From Donghicola eburneus (lineage in GTDB: Bacteria; Pseudomonadota; Alphaproteobacteria; Rhodobacterales; Rhodobacteraceae): a stretch of DNA of 64,000 nt. The stretch is taken from contig NZ_FOXY01000001.1 in assembly GCF_900115865.1 (NCBI RefSeq), positions 62,001 to 126,000 on the forward strand. Direction: 5' to 3'. The stretch's first letter is position 1, and each line of letters opens with the position of its first letter. A model generated the notes under the pieces. The model saw only the letters and a list, made by a program, of their open reading frames with translations, was not told the origin of the DNA and made no database searches. Below are positions 52,021 to 60,035 of this stretch, piece by piece. The position numbers were made by a program, and so were the translations under genes.

Positions 52021-53121
52021 TCACGCGAACCGCGATATGCTGAACGCCTCCAGCGGCGTTTCGCACGCGCCGGTGGTGATCAGTTCGGCCATCGCATCGC
52101 CCACACCGGGCCCCAGCTGGAACCCGTGCCCGCAAAAGCCAAAGGCGTGGAACAACCCCTGAGTGGTGCCCGAAGCGCCCATCACGGGCAGGCCATTGGC
52201 CACGTATCCCTCGCACCCCGACCACTGGCGGATCACAGCCACATCGCGCAGGGCAGGGAAAATCTGCACCAACTGGCGGAGTTGTTCGGGCAGCACATCG
52301 AACTGCACCTTGGCATAGCCATCCGGCCCCACATCGGACCGCGGGACCCCGCCACCGAACACGATACTCCCCCGCTCGACCTGCCGGAAATAGGCCCCAT
52401 GATGCTGCGCCCAAACGCCGATCACGGGCAGGATATGGTGGGGCATGGGCTCGGTCACGCCCATCTGCGGGCCGTGCATGGTCAGGGGGACGATTTCCCC
52501 GAAATCCGCGGCGATCTGGCGACCCCAAGCACCGGCGCAGTTCAGAACGGCCTCCGCGTGATAGGTTCCTTTGGTGGTCTCGACCGTGAAACCGGCCTCT
52601 GTCCTCTGAATGCTGGTGATGGTCGTGTGATCCAAAATCTCCGCCCCATCCCGCGCCGCCGCGCTGGCGAACGCTGGCGCGGCCAGCCTCGGGTTCGCCG
52701 ATCCGTCATTGGGGGAAAAAGACGCCCCGATAGCGGTGGGCCCCAATATCGGGTAACGGTGGTGCAGTTCGGCGGCGGACAGTTCCTCCAACTTCAGCCC
52801 CCAATGCACGGCATCCTGAGCAAATCGGCGCATGTCGGCCAAGCTGGCCTCGTCAAAGATCAGCCGCAAGTGGCCCGTCGCGCGGAATTCGACGTCGCGT
52901 CCCAGCAGGGCTTCGGCTTGATGCCACAAGGCCAGCGACCGGTGCGCCAAGGGCAGTTGCGGCAAGTAGCGCCCCGACCGCCGAATGTTGCCGAACGACG
53001 CCACCGTCGCCCCCGCGCCGATATACCCGCGCTCGATCAGGCGCACCCGTGCCCCGCGCCGCGTCAGAAAGAACGCCGCCGCGCTGCCCATCAGCCCGCC
53101 CCCGATCACGATCACATCCAT
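52021..53121 (-). CDS. DadA-like FAD-dependent oxidoreductase
   Basis: A 366-residue flavoprotein of the same family as its convergent neighbour but only distantly similar: FAD motif VIVIGGGLMGSAAAFFL at residue 4, and a C-terminal AFGFCGHGFQLGPGVG block. It is a candidate for the catalytic beta (HcnC/SoxB-like) subunit of the two-subunit 2Fe-2S/FAD system at 58246-59909, since such heterotrimers need a DadA-type subunit and none lies beside those genes. It is divergent from a LysR gene. Stand-alone D-amino acid or sarcosine oxidase is the alternative. Confidence 0.83.
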   Translation of the reverse strand: MDVIVIGGGLMGSAAAFFLTRRGARVRLIERGYIGAGATVASFGNIRRSGRYLPQLPLAHRSLALWHQAEALLGRDVEFRATGHLRLIFDEASLADMRRFAQDAVHWGLKLEELSAAELHHRYPILGPTAIGASFSPNDGSANPRLAAPAFASAAARDGAEILDHTTITSIQRTEAGFTVETTKGTYHAEAVLNCAGAWGRQIAADFGEIVPLTMHGPQMGVTEPMPHHILPVIGVWAQHHGAYFRQVERGSIVFGGGVPRSDVGPDGYAKVQFDVLPEQLRQLVQIFPALRDVAVIRQWSGCEGYVANGLPVMGASGTTQGLFHAFGFCGHGFQLGPGVGDAMAELITTGACETPLEAFSISRFA

Positions 53122-53197
53122 TCCGGCCCCCTGTTGCGTTTAGTCCATCTCAGCCCGACCACGAGGCAGGGGTCAAAGACGGGAAACAGGGTCGGCC

Positions 53198-53212
53198 ATA
53201 AGCCGCTCTTAT
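53198..53212. promoter_or_regulatory. candidate LysR box before the LysR gene
   Basis: ATAAG-CCGCT-CTTAT is a perfect 5-base inverted repeat with the T-N11-A layout of LysR boxes. It ends 11 bases before the ATG at 53224, next to the AGGAGG ribosome-binding site, a position expected for autorepression. It lies in the 102-base divergent gap shared with the DadA-like gene. Confidence 0.42.
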
Positions 53213-53223
53213 AGGAGGCCGCG

Positions 53224-54099
53224 ATGCGCGCCAGACAGCTCGAGGTTTTCACCGCCGTCATGCGGGCGGGCACCGTGACAGGGGCGGCGCGGCTCTTGAA
53301 CATTTCCCAGCCCGCGCTGTCTCAAGTTCTACTGCATTGCGAGGACGAGCTGGGCTTCCCACTGTTCGACCGTGAAAAGGGACGTCTGCGGCCCACCCCC
53401 GAAGCATTAGAATTGTACCCCGAGGCAGAGCGCCTTTTCGCCAGCCTCGAAGGGCTGCGCCGCAAGACGCAGGATCTGCGACTCGGGCGGGCGGGTCTGG
53501 TGCGGATCGCATCCTCGGCCCCACCCGCGATGTCCCTGCTGCCGCAGGTCATGGCGACGTTTCGGGCGCGTCATCCCGATATTTTGCTCCGGTCCCATGT
53601 TGCGCCGCTTGCCAGCTTGATCGCGATGCTCAGGGCGGGCGATGCGGCGCTGGCGCTGGCTTTGGATGACCGGCTCGCCCCTGACATTGACGTGGAAATC
53701 TTGCAGCGGGTGGGGTTCTGTTGCTTGCTGCCCGAAGGGCATCATTTGGCCGAAAAAGCCGCGCTGACCTTTGCTGATCTGGAGGCTGAACACGTCATTT
53801 CTTACCGCGCCGCGACCCGCCCCCATGACGAGTTGGACCAAGCCGCCAGAGCACAGGGCCTGCGGTTCACTCCCCAGCTCGAAATTGACGTATCTATCTC
53901 GGCCGTTGGATTTGTGCAGGCTGGTCTGGGGATCGCGGTGGTCGATGACCTGCTGCCTTGGGGGCAGTTTGCGGGGGTTGTCACGCGGCCTCTGACTGGA
54001 TCGCCGGACATGCCGCTGGCCTTGCTGACATTGGCGGGCAAAGCCTTGTCCCGCGCCGAAACGCTGATGGCGGACCAGATCCGCGCCGCCATTCCATAA
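53224..54099 (+). CDS. LysR-family transcriptional regulator
   Basis: A 291-residue LysR regulator with N-terminal helix-turn-helix (RQLEVFTAVMRAGTVTGAARLL, then QPALSQVLLHCEDELG) and an effector-binding C-terminal domain. AGGAGG stands before the start. It is divergent from the DadA-like gene and precedes the hydantoinase genes by about 75 bases, so it may control the oxidoreductase, the HyuAB operon, or both. The C-terminal part resembles regulators of amino-acid or opine catabolism (OccR/NocR-like), without closer proof. Confidence 0.87.
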   Translation: MRARQLEVFTAVMRAGTVTGAARLLNISQPALSQVLLHCEDELGFPLFDREKGRLRPTPEALELYPEAERLFASLEGLRRKTQDLRLGRAGLVRIASSAPPAMSLLPQVMATFRARHPDILLRSHVAPLASLIAMLRAGDAALALALDDRLAPDIDVEILQRVGFCCLLPEGHHLAEKAALTFADLEAEHVISYRAATRPHDELDQAARAQGLRFTPQLEIDVSISAVGFVQAGLGIAVVDDLLPWGQFAGVVTRPLTGSPDMPLALLTLAGKALSRAETLMADQIRAAIP

Positions 54100-54174
54100 G
54101 TCCGCCTTATGGCCTGCCGCGCCATGCGTCTTGGACGGACGGGCCGCTTTCTGATGCCATCGAAGCCAACGGAA

Positions 54175-56259
54175 ATGACCCAACCAGAGGCTTATCAGAT
54201 GGACGGCAGCACCCCGATCCCCGACGGCGCGGACTGGAAAATCGGCGTCGATATCGGCGGCACTTTCATGGATTTCTGCGCGCTGGAAACGCGCTCGGGG
54301 TGGATTGCCTCGCTCAAGGTGCTGACCACCCCCGATGATCCGGGGGCCGAGCTGCTGACCGGCCTACGGTTGCTGACCGAGCGCGAGGGGCTGGCTCCCG
54401 AAACCGTCAGCCGCTTTGTTCACGGGACGACCGTCGGGATCAACACGATCATCCAGCGCAAAGGGGCCGATCTGGCACTGATCACCAACGCGGGCTTCGA
54501 GGATGTGATCGAGCTGGCCCGCCTGCGGATGCCTGACATGTATTCGCTGTTCTGCCACCGGCCCGACCCCCTGATCCCCCGCGAACGGATTTTCGGCGTG
54601 CCAGTACGGATGCGGGCGGGCGGTCAGGAAACGGTGCCCTTGGACCGCGCGGCCTTGGCGAACGCGGTGGCGGAGGCGCAGAATGCTGGCGCCGAGGGGG
54701 TGATCATCGCCTTTTTGCACAGCTGGTCGGACCCTGCCCAAGAGGCGCAGGCCAAGGCGTGGGTGCAGGAAATGGCGCCCGATCTGTTCGTCTTCACCTC
54801 GTCCGAGGTTTGGCCCGTGATCCGCGAATACGAACGCACCTCGACCGCGATCTTGAACGGCTATGTGCATCCGCGGGTGTCGGGTTATCTGACCGCTCTG
54901 CAAGACCGGCTGGTCGGGCAGGGTGTGCCAGCGCGGCCCATGCTGACCAAGTCGAACGGGGGCCTCATGACCGCTGGTGAGGGGCGCCGTGACTGCGTTT
55001 CTATGCTGCTGTCCGGTACGGCTTCGGGGGTGATCGGGGCGTCTTGGCTGGCACGTCAGGCAGGCGCGGACCGCGTGCTGACGCTGGATATCGGCGGCAC
55101 ATCTGCGGATTTCGCGCTGATCATCGACGGAGAGGTCCGGTTTGGCACCGACGAATTGATCGGGGAATTCCCGCTGCACATCCCGTCCGTTTCGGTCAGT
55201 TCAATCGGGATCGGAGGCGGCTCTATCGCGTCGGTGGACGACCACGGCGTGCTGCGCGTTGGGCCAGAGTCGGCTGGGTCTTTGCCCGGACCTGCCTGCT
55301 ATGCTCGGGGGGGCGACCGCGCCACAGTGACCGACGCGATGGCGGTTTGCGGCTGGCTGGGGCATTCCCAGATGGCTTACGGGCAGCTCCAGATGGATGT
55401 GGATTTTGCTCGGGAAGTGATTGGCAGGCTGGCCGCGCAACTGGGCCGCGGGCTGGAAGAAACTGCCCAAGCCATCCTCGACATCGCCATTTCCGAAATG
55501 TTCGTCGAGGTCGAGAAACTGTCCTCTCGCGCGGGGGTGGACCTGCGGGACTTTGCCCTGATGCCGTTCGGCGGGGGCGGCCCGATGCTGGGGGCTTTTC
55601 TGGCCCGCGAATTGGGGATGCGCAGCGTGATCGCGCCGCGCAGACCGGGGGTTGTGTCCGCGTTGGGCGGACTTGTGGCGGATCTGCGCGGCGATTTCAT
55701 CCGCACGATCTTTGCCGATCTGGAGGCGCTGGCGGGTGCACGTCTGACTGACGCCTACGACGATCTGGCCAGCGAAGGGCAGGCGTGGCTTCTGGCCCAA
55801 GGGCACCGAGGGGCGGGCGACCTGCGCCTCTCTGCGGATATGCGCTACGCGGGCCAAAGCTATGAAATCGAGGTGGCGATTGACACGGGCTGGCTGAACG
55901 ACCCGAAAATGATTGCGCAGGCGTTCCACGAAACCCATCGCCGGATTTATGATTTTGACGACCCCGCAGGCCGGATCGAAGTCGTCAACCTGCGCCTGTC
56001 GGCCATTGGCGCGGCGCCGAAGCCCGAATTCCCAGTTCAAGCGGCTGATAGCGCGGCCGCCAATCCCAGCCGTCTCGTCCCCGTTTATCTGGCTGGCTGG
56101 CAGGACGTGCCCTTGTTCGACCGCGCCACCATTGGCGCTGGGGCCACGTTCGCAGGCCCCGCCATCGTGGCGCAAGAGGACACGACCTTTGCGATCCCCG
56201 ATGGCACGACGGCCCACGTGGACGCCCACCTGAATATTCACCTGACCTATGCGGAGTGA
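54175..56259 (+). CDS. hyuA: hydantoinase/5-oxoprolinase A subunit
   Basis: The A subunit of an ATP-dependent hydantoinase/oxoprolinase (HyuA), about 694 residues. It has two actin-like ATP-binding signatures, IGVDIGGTFMDF near the N-terminus and LTLDIGGTSADF in the middle, plus GIGGGSIASVDDHG and the C-terminal LPFGGGGP-like LMPFGGGGPMLG. The start is uncertain: ATGs at 54109, 54175 and 54199 are in frame; 54175 and 54199 lie closest to the family start. It works with the B subunit directly after it, opening hydantoins, N-methylhydantoin or 5-oxoproline-type lactams at ATP cost. Substrate not determinable. Confidence 0.87.
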   Translation: MTQPEAYQMDGSTPIPDGADWKIGVDIGGTFMDFCALETRSGWIASLKVLTTPDDPGAELLTGLRLLTEREGLAPETVSRFVHGTTVGINTIIQRKGADLALITNAGFEDVIELARLRMPDMYSLFCHRPDPLIPRERIFGVPVRMRAGGQETVPLDRAALANAVAEAQNAGAEGVIIAFLHSWSDPAQEAQAKAWVQEMAPDLFVFTSSEVWPVIREYERTSTAILNGYVHPRVSGYLTALQDRLVGQGVPARPMLTKSNGGLMTAGEGRRDCVSMLLSGTASGVIGASWLARQAGADRVLTLDIGGTSADFALIIDGEVRFGTDELIGEFPLHIPSVSVSSIGIGGGSIASVDDHGVLRVGPESAGSLPGPACYARGGDRATVTDAMAVCGWLGHSQMAYGQLQMDVDFAREVIGRLAAQLGRGLEETAQAILDIAISEMFVEVEKLSSRAGVDLRDFALMPFGGGGPMLGAFLARELGMRSVIAPRRPGVVSALGGLVADLRGDFIRTIFADLEALAGARLTDAYDDLASEGQAWLLAQGHRGAGDLRLSADMRYAGQSYEIEVAIDTGWLNDPKMIAQAFHETHRRIYDFDDPAGRIEVVNLRLSAIGAAPKPEFPVQAADSAAANPSRLVPVYLAGWQDVPLFDRATIGAGATFAGPAIVAQEDTTFAIPDGTTAHVDAHLNIHLTYAE

Positions 56260-56263
56260 GCCT

Positions 56264-58249
56264 ATGTTCGACAAAATGACCCTTTCGGTGCTGGCCAACC
56301 ATGCCCGCGCAGCGGCCGAGAACATGGCCCACACTCTGCACCGCACCGCCCATTCCGCGTTCGTCAAGGAAACTCAAGACTTCACCGTCATGCTGATGGA
56401 CCGCGCGGGCGATACCTTTGCTGTCCCGATGAAACTGGGGGCCACGTGGTATCCGGGCCTGACCTATGGCCGCGCAATCGAGATGGTCGAGGATTACCGC
56501 CCCGGCGATGTGGCATTTACCAACGATCCTTATTCGGGCCACGTCGCAACCCACGCGCCGGACACCCACCTGTGGAAACCGGTCTTTGCGGACGGAGAGA
56601 TCGTCGCGTGGACCGGCGGACACATTCACAACACGGATATGGGCGGCGCGGTGCCGGCGTCCTTGTCCCGTTCGCTGACCGAAATCCACCAAGAGGGCAT
56701 CCGCTTTCCTCCGATGAAGCTGGTCCGCGAAGGCGTCTTTGACGAGCAAATCCTGCGGATTATGGAGACGAACGTCCGCAAGCCCACGCTGAACATCGGG
56801 GACATCAAGGCGCTCGTCGGCGCGCTCAATACCGGCGAGCGCAAGGTGCAGGCGATGATCCAGCGCTTTGGCAAGGCGGGGTTCGTGAACGGCGTCGCTG
56901 CCCTGATGGATCAGGCTGAGGCGCAGGCCCGTGCTGTGCTGACCGAAATCCCCGATGGCGATTATGTCTTTGCCGATTATGCCGACGAGGACAGCGATCA
57001 GGCTAACCCGTGCCGTCTGAAGCTGACCCTGAAGATCAGGGAGGACAGTGCGGTTCTGGATTTCACAGGGTCTGATCCGCAGCTGGCGTCATCCTTGAAC
57101 GTGCCAAGCGGGGGTGACCCTCGCCATACCATGTTGCTTGTGGGGGTGTATTACGTGCTCTACACCATGAATCCGAGGATTTTGCTGAACACCGGCCTGA
57201 CGCGCCCCTTCACCTGCATCGCGCCCGAAGGGACCGTCTTGAACCCCGTTGCCCCGGCTGCCGTGGGGATGCGGTCACTGACCTGCGCCCGCCTGCGGTC
57301 GGTGATCTTTGGCGCGTTCTCTCAGGCCATTCCCGACAGGATGCCTGCCGCGCCTGCGGGCAACAACTGCATCGTCAATGTCATGACCCGCGACGAGCGC
57401 ACCCAGAAAACCGTGATCGCCGCCGTAAATCCTGTGGTCGGCGGCGGTGGAGGGATGCCTCATCGCGACGGCACGAACGGCTCGGGTGCGGACGCGGCCT
57501 ATCTGAAAAACACGCCGATCGAGATCACCGAGACCGAAGTCCCCGTGGAATTCGTCTGCTACGGGCTGGCGCAGGACAGCGGTGGGGCGGGCTATTGGCG
57601 CGGCGGGCTGGCGACCGAGATGGCGTTCCGCGTCTTTGCACCCGACACGCGGATCACGGCGCGGAACCGCGACCGGTCGTTCTTTCGCCCTTGGGGGGTG
57701 ATGGGGGGCAAGGCGGCGGGCCTGTCCGACATGGTCGTGAACGCAGGGACCAAGGCCGAGCACCGGTTGGGTGCAGTGGACACCGCTATTCTAGAGCCAG
57801 GGGATGTACTGACCGTGCGTTCGGCGGGCGGTGCGGGCCGAGGGTGCCCCTTGGACCGTCCTGCCGAACGGGTCGCGCGGGATGTGGCAGGGGGCTATGT
57901 CTCCGAAGCGGCTGCGCGGGATGAGTATGGCGTCGTGCTGGTGGATGGCGCGGTGGATGTGACGGCGACAGAGGCTTTGCGGGCATCGATGCCCCGCCAC
58001 ACAGAGCATTTCCATTACGGTCCAGAGAGGTCAACGTACGAGCAGCAGTGGACCGATGGGGCCTATGATTTGCTGACGGATATTCTGGCGGATCTGCCCA
58101 TCCATTGGCGCTTCTTTGTGAAAACCGAGGTCTTCAAGCGGATGGAAGGGCGGTCCGGCGCTGCGGGCGTGGCTGCGGCCTTTGACGAAGTGTGCGTGCG
58201 GTTCTCTGAAGTGCCCCGTCCCGCTGCCTATGCACGAGCCGCAGAATGA
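56264..58249 (+). CDS. hyuB: hydantoinase/5-oxoprolinase B subunit
   Basis: The B subunit, 661 residues. Recognisable segments are HSAFVKETQDFTVML near residue 32, FTNDPYSGHVATHAPDTH and GHIHNTDMGG, which carry the conserved His/Asp residues, and SSLNVPSGGDPRHT and NPVVGGGGGMPH further on. GGAG lies before the ATG at 56264; an earlier in-frame ATG at 56249 overlaps the HyuA gene. Tightly coupled to HyuA, and its stop overlaps the small ferredoxin-type gene by four bases, so the hydantoinase and the dehydrogenase belong to one transcript. Confidence 0.88.
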   Translation: MFDKMTLSVLANHARAAAENMAHTLHRTAHSAFVKETQDFTVMLMDRAGDTFAVPMKLGATWYPGLTYGRAIEMVEDYRPGDVAFTNDPYSGHVATHAPDTHLWKPVFADGEIVAWTGGHIHNTDMGGAVPASLSRSLTEIHQEGIRFPPMKLVREGVFDEQILRIMETNVRKPTLNIGDIKALVGALNTGERKVQAMIQRFGKAGFVNGVAALMDQAEAQARAVLTEIPDGDYVFADYADEDSDQANPCRLKLTLKIREDSAVLDFTGSDPQLASSLNVPSGGDPRHTMLLVGVYYVLYTMNPRILLNTGLTRPFTCIAPEGTVLNPVAPAAVGMRSLTCARLRSVIFGAFSQAIPDRMPAAPAGNNCIVNVMTRDERTQKTVIAAVNPVVGGGGGMPHRDGTNGSGADAAYLKNTPIEITETEVPVEFVCYGLAQDSGGAGYWRGGLATEMAFRVFAPDTRITARNRDRSFFRPWGVMGGKAAGLSDMVVNAGTKAEHRLGAVDTAILEPGDVLTVRSAGGAGRGCPLDRPAERVARDVAGGYVSEAAARDEYGVVLVDGAVDVTATEALRASMPRHTEHFHYGPERSTYEQQWTDGAYDLLTDILADLPIHWRFFVKTEVFKRMEGRSGAAGVAAAFDEVCVRFSEVPRPAAYARAAE

Positions 58250-58551
58250 CCGGCGGCCGCGTACACAGATTGGCAGAAAGGGACCGCGCCGTTGTCGCCT
58301 TTCATCTGGACGGAGCGCCTGTCAGTGCGTTGTCCGGTGATACAGTGCTAACGGCGATCCTGAGTCTGCGTCCCATCCTGCGGCAGGCGGAATTCGGACC
58401 CGAGGGGCGTGCCGGCTTTTGTCTGATGGGGGCCTGTCAGGACTGCTGGATCTGGCAGGAGAGGGGCTTCCGTTTGCGTGCCTGTTCCACCGAAATCCGC
58501 AGCGGGATGCGGCTACGCACCGTAGCGCCGCAGGCGTGGGACAGGCCATGA
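58246..58551 (+). CDS. (2Fe-2S)-binding subunit of a flavin dehydrogenase (HcnA/opine oxidase-like)
   Basis: A 101-residue protein with a ferredoxin-like [2Fe-2S] fold; its cluster cysteines are in GFCLMGACQDCW and the later RACST. The size and motif match the small subunits (HcnA, SoxA N-terminus) of hydrogen cyanide synthase, hydroxyproline and opine dehydrogenases. Its ATG overlaps the HyuB stop by four bases, and its stop overlaps the next gene's start. It would relay electrons from the FAD subunit encoded directly downstream. Confidence 0.85.
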   Translation: MTGGRVHRLAERDRAVVAFHLDGAPVSALSGDTVLTAILSLRPILRQAEFGPEGRAGFCLMGACQDCWIWQERGFRLRACSTEIRSGMRLRTVAPQAWDRP

Positions 58552-59909
58552 CGCGGGTGCTGATCGTCGGTGCGGGCCCTGCGGGAATGCGCGCTGCAGA
58601 GATGCTGGCCACGGCGGGTATCACCCCTGTGGTTGTGGACGAGGGCGCTCGGGCCGGCGGGCAGATCTACCGCCGTCCGCCGCGTGGGTTCATAAGACGC
58701 CCCGAGGCGCTATACGGCTCTGAAGCGTCCAAAGCCGTCGCGTTGCACCAATGCTTCGACACGTTGGTGACGCAGAATAGGGTAGAGTATCGCGCGCAGA
58801 CCTCTGTCTTGGGGCTGGGGGATGGGACGGCGCACCTGTCAGGACCTGCGGGGTACGAGCAGATTGGTTTTGAGCGGCTCATTCTGGCAACGGGGGCGAT
58901 GGACCGTGTTGTGCCCATTGCTGGCTGGCAAACAGGCGGGGTTTACACGCTGGGGGCCATGCAGATCGCGCTCAAGGCGCAGGGCGTTGCTCTGGGGCAG
59001 CAGATTGTGCTGCTGGGAACGGGGCCTTTGCTGACTTTGCTGGCCGCGCAGTTAGTGCAGTCTGGGGCAGATGTGCGCGCGGTGCTTGATACTTCTGACA
59101 TGCTCGGGCAAGTGCGCGGAGGCGTGGCGATGGCTGCGGCGCGGCCTTGGGTCACTTTGCGCGGGCTCGGAATGCGCCGCCAATTGGGGCGCCGATATCA
59201 CGCGGGGATCACTCCGCTGCGTATCGAGACGGACGAGCAGGGCCCAACCGCCGTGCACTGGCGCGATGCCAAGGGGACCCAGCACGTGACGTCTTGCGAT
59301 GCGGTCGGGATGGGCTGGCACCTGCGCGCTGAAACGCACCTTGCTGATCTGGCAGGCGCGCAATTTTACTGGGACAAAGATTTCGCGCAGTGGCTGCCAG
59401 AGATCGACGGATTTGGCAGGGCGCGCGCAGACCTTTATCTCGCAGGGGACGGCGCCCGTTTGCTTGGGGCCGATGCGGCTGAAATCGCAGGGCGTTTGGC
59501 GGCCATAGCGTGTCTGCGTGATATGCACCTCGCTGCCCCTGATCCGACTGCAGATTTGCGCAGGATTGATCGGATGGAGCGGTTCGCGCGGGCCATGCAG
59601 CACGCGTTCCCTTGGCCCGCTGATCTAGTGCGTCAGGCCGACGATCACACGGTCCTATGCCGCTGCGAAGGCGTGACGGCGGGCGATTTGCGACAAACCG
59701 CCGACTGGTCCGGCCCCGAAGCGAACCGTGCCAAATCGCTGGGGCGTGTCGGAATGGGACGGTGCCAAGGGCGCTACTGTCAACTGGCCGGGGCAGAGGT
59801 GATTGCGGCCAAGGCTGGAATGCGCACCGAAGATGTCGGTCGACTGCGGTCTCAAGCGCCCGTGCGGCCCGTTCCCATCAGCGCTCTGATCCAAGACAGC
59901 TCTGACTGA
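58548..59909 (+). CDS. FAD/NAD(P)-binding dehydrogenase subunit (HcnB/opine oxidase alpha-like)
   Basis: A 453-residue flavoprotein resembling HcnB and OoxA/NoxA. It has an N-terminal FAD motif LIVGAGPAGMRAAEML, a second dinucleotide motif LLGTGPLLTLLAA in the middle, and a C-terminal BFD-like iron-sulfur domain with cysteines in CRCEGVTAGDL and GRCQGRYC. The ATG at 58548 overlaps the small-subunit stop. The catalytic D-amino-acid-oxidase-like third subunit is not adjacent; the DadA-like genes at 50690 and 52021 are candidates. Likely oxidises an opine, hydroxyproline or D-amino acid linked to the hydantoinase product. Confidence 0.84.
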   Translation: MTRVLIVGAGPAGMRAAEMLATAGITPVVVDEGARAGGQIYRRPPRGFIRRPEALYGSEASKAVALHQCFDTLVTQNRVEYRAQTSVLGLGDGTAHLSGPAGYEQIGFERLILATGAMDRVVPIAGWQTGGVYTLGAMQIALKAQGVALGQQIVLLGTGPLLTLLAAQLVQSGADVRAVLDTSDMLGQVRGGVAMAAARPWVTLRGLGMRRQLGRRYHAGITPLRIETDEQGPTAVHWRDAKGTQHVTSCDAVGMGWHLRAETHLADLAGAQFYWDKDFAQWLPEIDGFGRARADLYLAGDGARLLGADAAEIAGRLAAIACLRDMHLAAPDPTADLRRIDRMERFARAMQHAFPWPADLVRQADDHTVLCRCEGVTAGDLRQTADWSGPEANRAKSLGRVGMGRCQGRYCQLAGAEVIAAKAGMRTEDVGRLRSQAPVRPVPISALIQDSSD

Positions 59910-59949
59910 CGGCACAATCTTCTGCGCGGTGCCCCGTGCGCCGCAGTGG
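59904..59949. promoter_or_regulatory. control region sharing the GCCGCAGTGG element
   Basis: In the 126-base gap before the aldehyde dehydrogenase: GACTGAC (59904-59910), TCTGCGCGG and GCCGCAGTGG (59940-59949). CTGCG (59922-59926) and CGCAG (59942-59946) form an imperfect 25-base dyad. The same ordered elements occur at 40490-40577 before the GNAT/aminotransferase operon. A shared regulator is inferred only. Confidence 0.4.
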
Positions 59950-60035
59950 ATTATGCCGCGTTGCCCAAGCATTCGGCAGCATTGCCCGCGCCCACCGCGG
60001 GATTTTCAACCTGACCCCTTGCGAAAGAACTTGCG

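Noticed and set aside
50663-52528. A 621-codon minus-strand open frame
   Set aside because: It lies over the DadA-like flavoprotein gene and part of its neighbour, with no family motifs; it is a shadow frame.
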